Under the pieces are notes generated by a model. It searched no databases, was not told the origin of the DNA, and worked only from the letters and a program-made list of their open reading frames with translations. Shown here in pieces: positions 32,384 through 44,514 of a DNA stretch of 64,000 bases. The DNA lies in contig CM028382.1 in the NCBI GenBank assembly GCA_013146195.2, forward strand, positions 12,369,101-12,433,100. The letters run 5' to 3'. Positions within the stretch are counted from its first letter, which is position 1. Each line of letters starts with the position of its first letter. This stretch comes from Codonopsis lanceolata. Its lineage: Eukaryota > Streptophyta > Magnoliopsida > Asterales > Campanulaceae. Made by a program: the position numbers and the translations under genes.

Positions 32384-34193
32384 TCATCCTATAATAAGCT
32401 TACGCACGTGCCGGATTTTGTCAAAGTCTTCCCCTGGTATACCATTTACCACTCCAACCCTGTTTCTGAACTCCTGAGGCATCTCAAGAATCTCCAACTT
32501 TTTTAGGGCTGTAAGGTATCTGATTTGGTCCGGAAGCATCTTCAAGTTGCTACATTCACGTATTACTAGTTCAGATAGGTTGGGCATAGACCCTTTATCC
32601 ATCCTCCACACCTCTAAGTTGCTCAAATAACAGAGCCATAGCGTTCTTAGTTGTGAGAAACCTGTCGCAGAACATACCATTTCCGTCCCTGGAAAATGTA
32701 TACGTATCAACAAAAGAATTTGCAAGTTGGGAAGCTTCTCCAATATTTGGAAAGGGTCTTCATCGAATTCCGAGTCCTCTAACGCTATCCTAGTGAGGTT
32801 GTTCAGCTGGTATGAGCAATGAGTTTCATCAAAATTGATTTTTGGTAACTTGCTTTCAGATACCCACCATAAAAGACGAACCGAACACTGAAACATTTTC
32901 TGCAAAACTAACCGACCTTCTTCCTCGTGAAAATCACAGTTATTAAAATGAAGACGAACACCATTGATGTGGTGTGAGGTGTCAATGTTCACGTAGTCTA
33001 TGAACCAAGCGACATCCTCAAAAAAAGTACTACTACTCCCATTTATTTGAAGTTCAATAGATCGAAGGTTGGCTAGTTTAACAACATCCTTCACATTAAA
33101 CTGAGATATATCAATTCTGCGTAATACATCAAGTTTGATTAAGCCATCCAATCGTAACTTCTGCTCTTTCTTTACACGCATGTTTAATGGTAGGTGAAGA
33201 TTAATCATCTGTCTCATTTTCCACAAAACATTCGGTATGATTACCTGATCACAAAAAATGAAACGTAAATCAAGTATCTGTAAGTAAAGCAGGTTACCTA
33301 TGGATGCCGACAATTCCTTCAAGAAGCAATATTGAAGCTTGAGGCATCTCAAATGGACAAGTCTTGTTATACTTTTGGGTAACTTTCCATTTGGAAACTT
33401 AATTTTGTCAAGTTCTAAATACCTAAGCAGACTGCAATTTCCAATACTTAATGGATATTCTATATCGATGGATTTAGGAGTTAACACTAGAGAACGAATC
33501 CGCTGCCGATCAATAGATTCCAATATCGGTCCAAGATCAAGGTTGACACTTTCGTCATAATAATATATGGAAAGCCTACGGGATTAAAATCGCCCAACAC
33601 ATTGGTGGAACTCGATGATACCAACCCATTTCCACGTGATTTGATTGCTATGACATTAGAGAACTCCTCTTCTTTTGCTTTTGACAAGCATAGGTCACGC
33701 ATGCAATCATGAAGACCACATGACTCAAATATATTGCTGCTATCATCATCATCATCTTTTAATTCTACTTGAACCATGCTCCGTTGTGCCAAGTCTCCCA
33801 AATATCTTGCTGCTACCTCAAACATTGATGATTCTCCTTCCAATTGGTCGCTTGTAGATACAACACCCCCAACGACCCACATATGATAAAGATGATTTGC
33901 ATTTATTACCTCATCCTCGAGATATTCTCCCAAATAAAGAAAACATGTCTTCAAATGACCAGGTAAATCGTCGTAGCTCAACAATAATACTTGTTCTACT
34001 GCTGCATATCTTTTCTCAATACCTTGACCCTTACTCCCATATGAAAATATAGCTCTATCAATAGCTTTCCAGTCATTTATTGTGTACTTTGTTTTTAGAA
34101 TCCCTCCAAGCACAACAATTGCTAATGGCAGTCCTTCACATTTCTGAACCATTTCCCTCCCTACCTTTTCCATTTCAGCATCAACTTCAACAT
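32384..34193 (-). pseudogene. CC-NBS-LRR copy 2: second exon only, frameshifted
   Basis: This corresponds to exon 2 of NLR copy 3. It starts after a TAG acceptor at 34193 with VEVDAEMEKVGREMVQKCEG, GLPLAIVVLGG and CFLYLGEYLEDEVINANHLY. A one-base deletion near 33580 (CTACGGGATT where copy 3 has CTACGAGGATT) shifts the frame before the LRR. The LRR is open again from 33523 to 32384, ending GEDFDKIRHVRKLIIG. No CC or P-loop exon lies upstream: the intron homology stops at 35761. It lacks nucleotide binding and is a pseudogene. Its LRR is closest to copy 3 by eye. Confidence 0.92.
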
Positions 34194-34290
34194 CTACAAA
34201 CAAGAAGAAAATAATTCATATTAGACATTCAAATAAATGCTATTGTTCAAATAAAAAAACACAAAAAGTAATAAATTTGAAGCAAAGATG

Positions 34291-34500
34291 TACTCTATCC
34301 ATCCCAAAATTATTGTTATATTTTCCTTTTTCATCCGTTCCAAAAATAATTGGTTTGTTTGAAGCTTTCTTTTTTATGACAACATTTTTACCACTTTATT
34401 CTTACCTTTACATCCTATTTTAAGTATGTCAGATACACTTGGACTTTTAAGAAAACTATATATCAAACAAATATTAATAATCAAGTCAATTTTTGGACAG
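34291..34500. mobile_element. Stowaway-like MITE (family A type) in the NLR copy 2 intron
   Basis: It begins ACTCTATCCATCCCAAAATT and contains CCACTTTATTCTTACC and CAAACAAATATTAATAATCA. The copy-3 counterpart is at 46441-46660. Confidence 0.6.
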
Positions 34501-34539
34501 AATATAAAAAATTAGGAGAAATTTGGGCCAATCCAGATT

Positions 34540-34700
34540 GGAGTTACACCCCTATATTTTTTCGTATCCAAAAAAAGGCACGTCATACATCACAAAACAT
34601 GACACTTTCATGCATCGTGATATACAAATGATGCATCGCGATGCATGAAGTGTCTTTTTCCGGTTACACAAAAATATATAGATGTAAAGAGGTTGAAAAC
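34540..34700. mobile_element. Foldback element with ATGCATCG palindrome
   Basis: GACACTTTCATGCATCGTGAT and ATGCATCGCGATGCATGAAG-GTGTC form a near-perfect stem, extended by GTTACACCCCTATATTTTT against AAAAATATATAGATGTAA. The same element is in the copy-3 intron at about 46680-46800. Confidence 0.65.
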
Positions 34701-34806
34701 TATGAAAAATGGACTGGTCCACAATTTTTCTAAAAATATACTATTGACAATTTTCGCAATATTCTTTAAATGACTAAAATTTTATTAGGTAAAATATTAT
34801 ATAAAT

Positions 34807-34985
34807 ATTCCTTCCGTTTGGGGCAAATAGTCTCTGTTTGAGAGTCAAACTTTTTAATAAAATTACAATTTTAGTAGCTCATTAATAATAAAATAATATT
34901 TTAATATATTTATTTTTTAAAGTGGATTCTTTAAGTGAAACACTTGAAAATAGAATAGTACATTCTTTGCCTAGAACGGAGGGAG
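34807..34985. mobile_element. Stowaway-like MITE, family B
   Basis: It runs from TCCTTCCGTTTGGGGC to GCCTAGAACGGAGGGAG with GAGAGTCAAACTTTTTAATA near the left. Counterpart 46919-47097. Confidence 0.75.
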
Positions 34986-34997
34986 CATATATTATGT

Positions 34998-35262
34998 ACT
35001 CCTTCCGTCCTAAATTATCATCCTAGTTGACCCGGCGTGCGGATTAAGAAAAAACAATTGACTTGATTATTTATATTGGTAATTTAATGTGTAGTTTCTT
35101 TTAAAACTCATGTGTATGTGGCTCATAATTAAAGTAGAGTGAAAAATAATGGTAAAGTGGTAAAAGTGATGTTCTTAAAAGGTAAGTTTTAAACTGAACA
35201 ATTATTTTGGAACAGACGAAAAAGAAAAAGAAAACGATAATTTAGCGACGGAGGGAATAGTA
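34998..35262. mobile_element. Stowaway-like MITE, family A
   Basis: It runs from ACTCCTTCCGTCCTAAATTATC to GATAATTTAGCGACGGAGGGA. Counterpart in the other block: 47111-47372. Confidence 0.78.
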
Positions 35263-35761
35263 ATTTTTTGTTCTCTTAGTTTGACATTTCAATAAGGAAA
35301 TGAGACAACATTTTTTGACGAAAGGGGTATACTGTTCGCACCAATATTCCTATTTCATTAGTTTGATATTATACAGGGTTGGGCTTTAAAGATCCATAGG
35401 TGCGGTGAAATTTAGAGCAGGGTCGGGTTGGCCCAACTTCAATACTTGGCCCGATGGGCTTTGTCGTGGGCCAAAAAAGAAGGTAAAATAGACAAAATTG
35501 CTTCGTTCAATGGGTAGGCCTATGGGCTACCCTAGTTGTCCAGGCCCAATTCAACATGATCGTAACGTTTGTCCCAATGGGCTTAGTGCGTCTGGTCCTG
35601 CCCGTTGAATAAATGTGCTTATACTAGGAAGTAGGAAGTATCTACTCCAAAAATAATAAATAAATAATTATCTTTTCAAACCGTCCAAAAGAATATACAC
35701 TTCCTAATATATCTTTTTTGGGATATTAAATTTACCTGAAATTTGTTACTACTTTAGTTAA

Positions 35762-38700
35762 CTAGTAAGGTTTACGTGCGTTGCACGTGGTGTTAATGAT
35801 TTTTTAAAGTGATTTGCTAGTTTCTTAATTTTTTTGTTTACTTTTAATTATTAGATTTTTTTTGTGTTTTAATCTTTACAGTTTTTGATACTTATAAATT
35901 GTGTTGTTGTGTGTTTATGTTTTTCAATATTATGTTTTCCGGTCATTTATAATGTAAGCTTCTAATCATTATATTGCAACTTATTCTACATATTTGTCTT
36001 TTTTTATTGATTATTTTTAAATCTTTTTTTAATACCAAATATGAATTCATTCACTTTTATCGGTGTTGGAATTGAAAACAATTCAAACTTACTTTCTTAG
36101 ATAAACACATTGTTATTTGAGACTTTGCTTATGCCGTTTTTGGAATTTATGACTCTCTTTAGAAAATAATAAATTGTGTTATAAAAATCAAACTCACAAT
36201 CCCAAAGTATATACTTACACTTTAAAATACAAAATTCACCCAGAGTATCTATAAAATCCCACTTTACTACCCAACCTAACTTTTGTGTCATTTTCATATC
36301 TCATTGTATAAGTTTTTTCTAGTTTGTCCCTTAGACACTACTAAAGTTACCAATATGACATTAAGGTGCACATGATATTTCATTTGAAGGGCATTTTGGT
36401 CATTTTTTAACAATGTTTTCTCAGCTTTTATTACACAAAGAGAAACTTCATTTTCTTATTCTCCGACAACGCTTTCTCTGTTCTTCTCCAACAATGACAT
36501 CTTATTTAAATTTTAAGTGAGATAAAACTCAACAGTGTATAAATCTTTTATTCATATTTTTATATAGAAAAATAAATAAAAATAGTGCGGAATCATATCA
36601 GAGAAGGATAGAACACAAGATTAGATGATCACATTCAAGTATCAAGGCTGCCATGAATAAGAACTCACAAAAAATTAAAGTTGTCCGAGCTGCCGATGTT
36701 AAATGATCAAGCCAAAAACACAATCCATAAGCATACACGATAAATTTCAAAACTCATATTTGAACTCATCACAGATGTATACGACAATGATGAGACACGT
36801 CATAATTCAATTCGTCTTCATCGTTCTTAGCTTAAACTCCAATAAATTTCTCTTTGGCACCATTAATATGGTTTATGGTTTGATTGGAGTAAATTCTCGA
36901 TCTTAAACATTATTCGCTACTTTTTTTTTCACTAGGATTTCCATACGTTACATCACAATCACCAAATTTGATATGGAATATGGAAATGCTACAAAATTAC
37001 GTTGAGGGCCAAAGTGGATTTGGTGGATACCTTAGGGGACAATGTCTATTTTGGACTAATTTTGATGGGGAAAACATAGGGTTAATATCATTTTTGATAT
37101 CCCAACTTTACTCATTTTTCAGTTTACATACCCACTGTTCCTAGGCAATCAAAGTTAAGCCAAACGTTTCCAAAATCCATCATTTTTAATCCCAATCGTT
37201 AAATGACCGTGAATTACTAATGACTGACCTGCTATCCTAGGTTGGAAACCGGCAACAGTAGGCTTGGCAACATGTATCACTATCATACACCTAACACCAT
37301 TACCACCGCTACCACCTCAAATAACACCATTAGCCTAGAAATCATTTTTTTTAAAAATCTTATTTCTTTGTTTAATTTCTTACTCATTTGTTCAATGTCG
37401 TATTCCACCTAAATCACCACTGGCATGCTTATAATCGCCCCCACCACCACTAGCATCCCTGCAAATGCTGCCACAGCTATCACCACCACCAAGAAACGTG
37501 TCCACCTTACCTTGCTAAAATTGAAAAATAACATATCTTTAGCTTCCGTTAAGTGTAACTACTTTCTTCAAACAACTTTCCTATCGATTCTAACTTAATT
37601 TCTTCTCTAACAAAACACAATGATTTGTCAACTAATTTCTCCATTTTTCTTAATCTTCTTGACATTATAGCACATTTCCTTAACACATTTCTCTTAGCTT
37701 ATTCACACGCAATTACTAAGCATATTATAGATTTGCTTAATATCTCGATACTCACCAACCAATATATTATTGTAGTTACAATTTTTCATATACCTCTAAT
37801 AATGTCATTCCTAACCTATGATGTACCACTTTCCTACATATTTTTTCTATTTGTCTCATGACTTTGTCCTCTCCCGTCTATGGACATTAAAAATAGTGAT
37901 GGAAAATCATGTACATGAGATTATTTTGGTCATTTTGTTTGTGACGCAAAGTGGGATTTGTTATAATTTCATCATTTACTTTACAATTTGATATCTAAAA
38001 AAATTTTAATTAAAAAATAATTATTTAAATAATCCAAAATTAGTTATACTTTGTCTAATATTTAAATTCAAAGTTAAAAAATGCATTACTCCAAAAAAAT
38101 GAAATTTAAAATGTATTTTTTAGCTATTACTTTCTTTCGTCAACCCCATCATTCATAGACTCACCACCATCATCACTACCACCTCAAATTTTATCATTAG
38201 TCCAAAATTTAATTTTTTGATTTGATTTGATTTCCTTTTATAATTTTTTACTTCTTTCTTCGAAGTAACCCATTTGAATAACCCATCAATGACAGACACA
38301 CCACCACCACAACCTTAAATTTCACTTTTTACAAACATAAATTCAATTTTTTTGAATTTTCAAAATTTCAAATTGAATCTGAAACCCATATGGATATTTG
38401 AAAATTTGATGATTAGGAAATCTCACAACGATATATTTCATCTAATCCACCACTGTTATCCCTAAAATCACTGTCACTACCGCCCCTAACACCATTATCC
38501 CTGCGGTCGTAAGCACCGCCATCACCATCACCAATAAACGCATTCACCTCGCCTTGCTAAAATAAAAAGATAGAATCTCTTTAGCTTCTGATTAGTCGGA
38601 CTTCTTTCTCGAACGTCTCTTATTTCTTATTTCCTATCCACTTTCGGTGTCAAATTACTAAGCAAATAAAGAATCTAATTTAGGATAGAACTACTTGAAA
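35762..38700 (-). mobile_element. Helitron-like insertion (3' end only is clear)
   Basis: Read on the minus strand, the end is a short stem of ACGTGC and GCACGT followed by AAACCTTACTAG, directly before a host T. CTRR after a hairpin and insertion between A and T are Helitron traits. Copy 3 shows the uninterrupted host sequence (CCTA|TTAAC on minus). The interior has two similar parts (about 37290-37590 and 38150-38620, both with CACCACC-rich words and CTTGCTAAAAT) and a segment at 37620-37830 that matches 41930-42180 inverted. No Rep/helicase is seen, and the 5' border was not found. Confidence 0.45.
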
Positions 38701-38742
38701 GGATGTTGATTGGTGACAATTTCTTTCAATTAAAGGAGAGTT

Positions 38743-40328
38743 GTGGTAGAAGAAAAGAAAGTTGATAGCCAGGGGAGGGGAATAGAGAGATTTTCACAAA
38801 TAACTACTTCGGGTTCTATGAAGAGGAACAAGCAAGTTAAGACAATGAAGGAAAAATATAGAAAACCCCCACTAAACCTAGAAAAACCAGAAACAGAGTG
38901 GGAGAAAGGGAGTCAAGAGACTTACTGTAAATTCTGGTATCAAACGTCTTCTGTGAGCAATCGAAGGGAGAAAGGACTCTTCCGAAGCAAAGCTTTAAAC
39001 ACCAGGGACGGATGAACGACGTAACTTGTTAGGCAAGGTCTCCGGAATATGGGAGTGATCTACGTAGCAACGGCAAAAGCTCTCCAGTAATTTCTCTCTC
39101 TAAAAGATCGAAGGCAGTAAAAGAGAAAAGGGGAAGAAGGGTTTGCCTTTTATAGGCCAGGGCCGTACGATTTTGGGGGAAAGAAAGGGTGGAGCCAAAT
39201 GCGTTTGGGAGTTGGCGACCCATCATCACAATGCATTAAATGTGCTGCTTCGTGCTTCGTGCCCCATCAAGTCACCTCTGCTTATGACGGCTCACGCGCC
39301 TCTGCCTCCATACGCCCGGCACGCCCTCATCAACAAGCTTCTGGGATACGCTCCAGGTGCATTCCGCTAAGTTTCCAGTGCCTTCTACTCACATGATCCC
39401 CGAAGCCTTTGCTATCTTCTGAAAATTCACAAGTGTTGAAGCTCACGTGAGTATCCTCCAACCTGAACGCTCCCTGCTCCGAGCATGAATGCTCGCCAGA
39501 CAAGGAGCTAGGGGCCACTGATATGCCCGGCCCAAGTCGGGTCACGAGCTACTATCACGTGCCAATCACGAGTGTGATCAATGTGGGGCCCTCCCCACCT
39601 AGCAGGCAAAATGGTGGAAGCCGTAAACAGCGGGCAACGAAGTTCTCGTCCGAACCTGGCCGGGCACAGGCCTTGCCTGTCCGACCAGGGGCCATATCCG
39701 GACACTACACTCATACCTAGCAGAGGAATCAGATTCATCTTGTCCAAACCTGGTCGAGCATTGGCCCTGCCTGCCCGACCAGGGGCCACCCTTTGGATCC
39801 ACATTAACTTCGAGAGCAATACACATCAAGCAGCAGGGCAGAGCCTTGCTCGCCCGGGTACATATCGAGCAGGAAACACTAGAGACTTGCTCCTCAAGAC
39901 AAGTCAAAGGTTTCTATGTTTGAGCAGGACACTTACCATATCTGCTCCGATATCTACGCGGCCAGCCGCCTGTCATGCCTAAAATCAAGGGATTCTCTCC
40001 TTGATTGATTAGGTAACTAGGAAACTGAATCCTAGACGGATTCAACCACATTGATGGCCTATAAATACCTCTCCATAAACCATAATAAGGTACACACACT
40101 TTCTTGAGCCTCGACACTCTGTCAATTTACTTTTTGACATTTACACTCGATACTTACTCTCACGCCGGATGGGTTTCGCGAGGCCCTGCCTTTCACTTCC
40201 ACTCAGGTTTCTTGTGATCTTTAACAAGCTCAAGGAAGGTGATTCAAGCTCAGATATCCTACTCAACTCACAGACGGCCCAAGCTATGATTTTGCCACAT
40301 CACATCTAATATTGAGCTAAGGACCCAC
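38743..40328. mobile_element. GC-rich segment, probable 3' part and LTR of a retrotransposon
   Basis: Base composition rises sharply here. Near 39520 the text reads GACAAGGAGCTAGGGGCCAC followed by TGATATGCCCGG, like a polypurine tract and LTR start. A TATA box (CCTATAAATACC, 40058-40069) and GC-rich words repeated in 39640-39800 (CCTGCC-GACCAGGGGCCA) fit an LTR. I found no matching partner LTR, target duplication or coding domain. Overlapping ORFs on both strands are compositional. Confidence 0.45.
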
Positions 40329-40569
40329 CCTCAGGATATCAAACCTGCAAATTGGATTTCTACTTCTACTGATACCACTTGTTGGGTCACATGGTTAGGC
40401 TCAATAGATAAGCCAGATGGGAGGTTAATAGTCTATCATCCCAAATTAAAAATTCCTTGCGAAACCTTTAAGATGACTTGAATTTCATACATAATGATAT
40501 CTGCTAATAGTACATTTAATACATATGAGCAGGGTATACTATACATGAGAATACTAAGTTTGGAATGCG

Positions 40570-40845
40570 CAAAACTCGTTAATCACCTAACCCGACCCAT
40601 TAATTTTTAAAGGTCAAAATGGGTTACCCGTTTCGACTCAAAAAAGTTAACGGGTCGGGTTGGATCTGTTACCCATTTTTACCAAATAGTTTTTCTATAT
40701 ATGCATAAAATTTTTAGGAGAAAATGTGGGTTGAGACGGATCGACCCATTACCAGTTCTGACCTAACTCGTTCCGATCGGTTACCCATTTCGACCAAACC
40801 TATACTCGACCCAACCCACGCAATTGCAAGCCCTAGAAAGTACTA
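40570..40845. mobile_element. hAT-like MITE, relative of 8930-9300
   Basis: It runs from CGCAAAACTCGTTAATCACC to CGCAATTGCAAGCCCTA, with GGGTTACCCG and ACGGGTCGGGTT words. It is absent from the homologous position after 30030. Confidence 0.6.
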
Positions 40846-41433
40846 ATGCAATTTGTAAGAGCATTTTTTAGCACATGTTTAATTCAAGTGTTAAGTGCAT
40901 TCACACTACCACCTACATACTTTTCTCTTCTTAGTCACATAAGAATATATCTTCTCATTGATTTTCGTACACAAAAAAAATTAAATTTAACATATCCCAA
41001 TAAAAAAATCATTTTGTCCTCCCTCCCTCCAAAACCTGGTCACACATATGGTTAGGAAGATTCCTTTTGTTTCTTCCTATTTATGAAGAAAAAAATCTCT
41101 CTCTCTCTCCTAATTGTCTATGGTTGCACTCTTCTCCATAAATCAGAAGGTGAAAAAACATACAATAGTGATGCTCTAATAACGCTCTTTCTAGGTAATT
41201 TCTTAGCCTTGTTTCTGTAAACCCTAATATTTTATGTATTTTAATTATTATAAATATATGAATTTGATAACACTTTTGACATATTTAGCTAAGAAATATT
41301 TATTGACTTTTTCATGTTATTTTAGATAACAAATATATTAATATTATATTTAAATTGACCAAGTCATTGTATTGACTACTTGCCTACTCAACAATTTTAT
41401 ATTATATTATTACTAGTAGTCATCTTATATTAT

Positions 41434-42515
41434 CTAATCTAATCTAATCTAATCTAACTACCTATAAAAGTCTAGGTTCTTTCTTAAAACTTAATGTATG
41501 GACAAAACTACCCCTTAACTTAATACATCATCCATCACGTAAATTTACCATGTCACTACCTATAAAAGTTTAAGTTGTCTCTTAAAACTTAATGTATGGA
41601 CAAAACTACCCCTTAATTTAATACATCATCCATCATTTAATTAAGGACAATACACGTAAATTTACTATGTCAAACATTATTGATTGGAAAAAAAATAATA
41701 AATATAATAAATCACTCACCATTAATTAAGACAAAAAGAGTAAATTTGTCATAAACTAATTAATTTCATGAATAATTAAATAATAGTTTGATCCCTTGAC
41801 TTGTACCTATTTTAAAGTTAGGTCCTACATTTTTTAATTCTATTGATTTCGTCTTGTATTTTGATTTTCTTATCAGTTTCCCCCCACCTAACATGATCGT
41901 TACAAATGTCACCCAATATTTTGTAAATTGACAAAAATACCCGTACTCAGTCGAGACAGTACTAAAACTTTATTCGAAACTAAAAAATAATATGGTTTTA
42001 CTTTTTTAAATATGTTCGGGAAAGACATTATTAAATTTATATGAAATTTTTTATCTATAATAATAGAATTGTCGGTGAGTATCGAGATATTAAGCAAATT
42101 TGTAGCATGTTTAGTTATTACCTATGAATAAAATAAGATAAATAAGTTTAGAAAAAGTGTTATAATGTCAAGAATGAAGAATCATTTGATGAATCTGTGT
42201 GTTTTGTTAAGGACAATACACATAAATTTACCATGCCAAACAATAACGTTTGGAAAAAATAGTCATAAATATAATAAATCACTTGTCATTAATTAAGGCC
42301 ACAAGAGTAAATTTGTCACAGACTAATTAATTTCATGAATAATTAAATAATAATTTGATCTCTTGACTTGTACCTATTTTAAAGTTAAGTTCTATATTTT
42401 TTAATTTTATTCATTTTGCCATATATTTTCATTTTCTTATAAGTTTCCCCCTCCTATCATTATCGTTAAAAATGTCGCTCAATATTTTCTAAAATAACAA
42501 AAACATCTTTACTCA
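41434..42515. mobile_element. Insert with internal 300-bp direct repeats, related to 37620-37830
   Basis: It begins with five TCTAA units. A segment starting AAGGACAATACACGTAAATT at 41644 is repeated from 42210 over about 300 bp, both copies ending in ACTCAGT. A 70-bp unit with AAACTTAATGTATGGACAAA is also doubled (41488 and 41586). Part of it (41930-42180) is the inverse of 37620-37830. It is absent from the copy-2 block. Confidence 0.55.
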
Positions 42516-42864
42516 GTTGGCTTTATAATATAGAAGCAAAGTTGTTGATGTAACGAATATAGCAAGGAAGATTCAATACGTAGGCTACGCTTAATAGATG
42601 TAGTACATTCTCAATACAAGTTTGCTGATAGGAATAAGCAAGAAAACATTAGATAAGAATAACATGTTAAATTGATGAAAGGTACGTATTTTTCATTGAA
42701 CTCAGTATATGTATATATGGAATTCATATCAATATATGGTGCGACACAGGGAACATTATCCAAAGCTAATGAATGAGAATGCCAAGAACAAGAGTACTAG
42801 ACTAGTATTGCCAATGTGGAGTAGGATACAGACAAACATGCAACACTAATGTATTAGGCGTAGT

Positions 42865-43150
42865 TTTTTTTTTTTTTTTTTCACGGAAAATGATTTTCGT
42901 AAAATGGTTTTCAGAAAAATAAATTTTGGAAAATAAAATGATTTATTTTTCAAGTGTTTGATAATTTTTTTAAAAATTTGTCAGAAAATATTTTCGGATG
43001 CTTGACAAATACACAAAAAATGTTATGGAAAACAATTAATGAATATCTACAAAAAGTATATTATAATATTAATGTCTATTAAATATACTAAAAAATAAGG
43101 AAAATATTTTTCTGAAGTTATTTTACGTGAAAAATCTACAATTTATTCAC
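42865..43150. mobile_element. Fragment of a TTTTCCGTGAAA-type TIR element (duplicate of 30780-31060)
   Basis: Nearly the same sequence as 30780-31060, carried along by the segmental duplication. Confidence 0.6.
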
Positions 43151-44148
43151 ATAACTCACTTATGCTAGAGTGAGCATTGGCAAGAAAATCTCACACTCCC
43201 TGTCTCCCCTCCACTCCTAGCTACATGTTAATTCCCCCCCCCCCCCTCTCTCCCACCGTAAACACAATATTCACAAAAACTACTTTTATCTAGCATACTT
43301 GTTACACATACACAATTCAATTGTAAGAAAGAACAAGCAAAATGATAGGTCTTTAGACCATTTTGTATATTCTAATTCGTAAGACGAGTCACACTCTTTT
43401 ACAGTTTAGCCCACGAACACACGATATGAACCGCGTGTCTTATTGAAAAATACTTGTAAAACGGTCTTACTAAATTTTTTATCCAAGAAAAAGATCTTTC
43501 CCACGTTAATATGTATTAGGCAAATATTTGTGTTTATTGGTTCCAAACATAAAAAGGCTTAGCACTACAAAGCGTTCAATTAAGGCCCCAGGAAACACAA
43601 AAATCATTTGGAATACCAAATTTGCATTCTAAAAAATATCTTAAACATATAAAATATACTATATAGCAGTGGTCAAAATGGAGCAAATAAATACTCTATT
43701 GGATCTCCACATATAAATACATCAAATCCTCATTTCATGACAGGAAATAAAAATGTTTGCTATTTGTCTCTCAAATAGAAAAGCAAACCTACAAGCAACT
43801 CGTGCGAATCGGTACGAAGATCAACCTTCCTTCCATCCCATTGCAAATTCAAAATACCTACAACGGAAACATAAAGATGGAGATTGATAACTGTGTAAGT
43901 AACCATATCCATGTAAATTGGGTAATTATTTTACAGTTTACTAACACGTCAATTTTTACCAAAACATTTAAAATAAAAAAGAAAGAAAACAAAAACAAAC
44001 AAACTTGACCCATTTTTGAATGAAAAATAGACATAAATAATTAATTTGATTTACAATAATTATTCGTTTGGTACTAGTAGCTAGCACAGATGATAAGACT
44101 ACTTAATAAATTTTACTAATAGTTACTAAAAAATTCCCTTGATTATTA

Positions 44149-44319
44149 CTCCCTTTGTTTCGAGCAAAAATACACTATTTCATTTTAAGATGTTTCGGTT
44201 AAAGAGTCCACTTTTAAAAAATAAAAAATATCATTTTATTACTAATAAACTACTAAAAGTTTCATTTTTTTAAAAAGTTGGGCTTTCAAACAAGGCTCTT
44301 TGCCCAGAACGGAGGGAGT
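44149..44319. mobile_element. Stowaway-like MITE, family B, with TA target duplication
   Basis: The ends CTCCCTTTGTTTCG and CAGAACGGAGGGAG are flanked on both sides by TA. A truncated homologous copy is at 32038-32205. Confidence 0.8.
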
Positions 44320-44514
44320 AATTGGTATTACGGGATCGTTTTGTACAAATATAATAGTAAGATGTAGAATAGGTTTTATAATTTGTAGTTGTAAAGTAAT
44401 TATACAGAATGAAACTAAAAATGCATGTAAAACCAAATGCAGTTTTTTGTTTGTTGTTGATAACACTTAATAAAATGTCATATAGTAAAATTACATACCT
44501 CATGGATTGGTAGC

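Larger units (their letters stand above)
29828..35761. repeat. Segmental duplication block holding NLR copy 2
   Basis: From CTCAGGATATCAAACCTG the sequence is collinear with 40329-47922, including the NLR 3' flank, NLR exon 2 and the MITE-filled intron. It ends abruptly at 35761, next to a Helitron-like terminus, before the CC-NB exon. The 40329 block carries extra insertions (about 40570-42510). Confidence 0.85.

Noticed and set aside
38743..39982. Many overlapping ORFs on both strands
   Set aside because: They follow from locally high GC; no domain is recognisable and the region looks like retrotransposon LTR.
41434..41460. TCTAA tandem units as an interstitial telomere
   Set aside because: The plant telomere unit is TTTAGGG; five TCTAA units do not match it.
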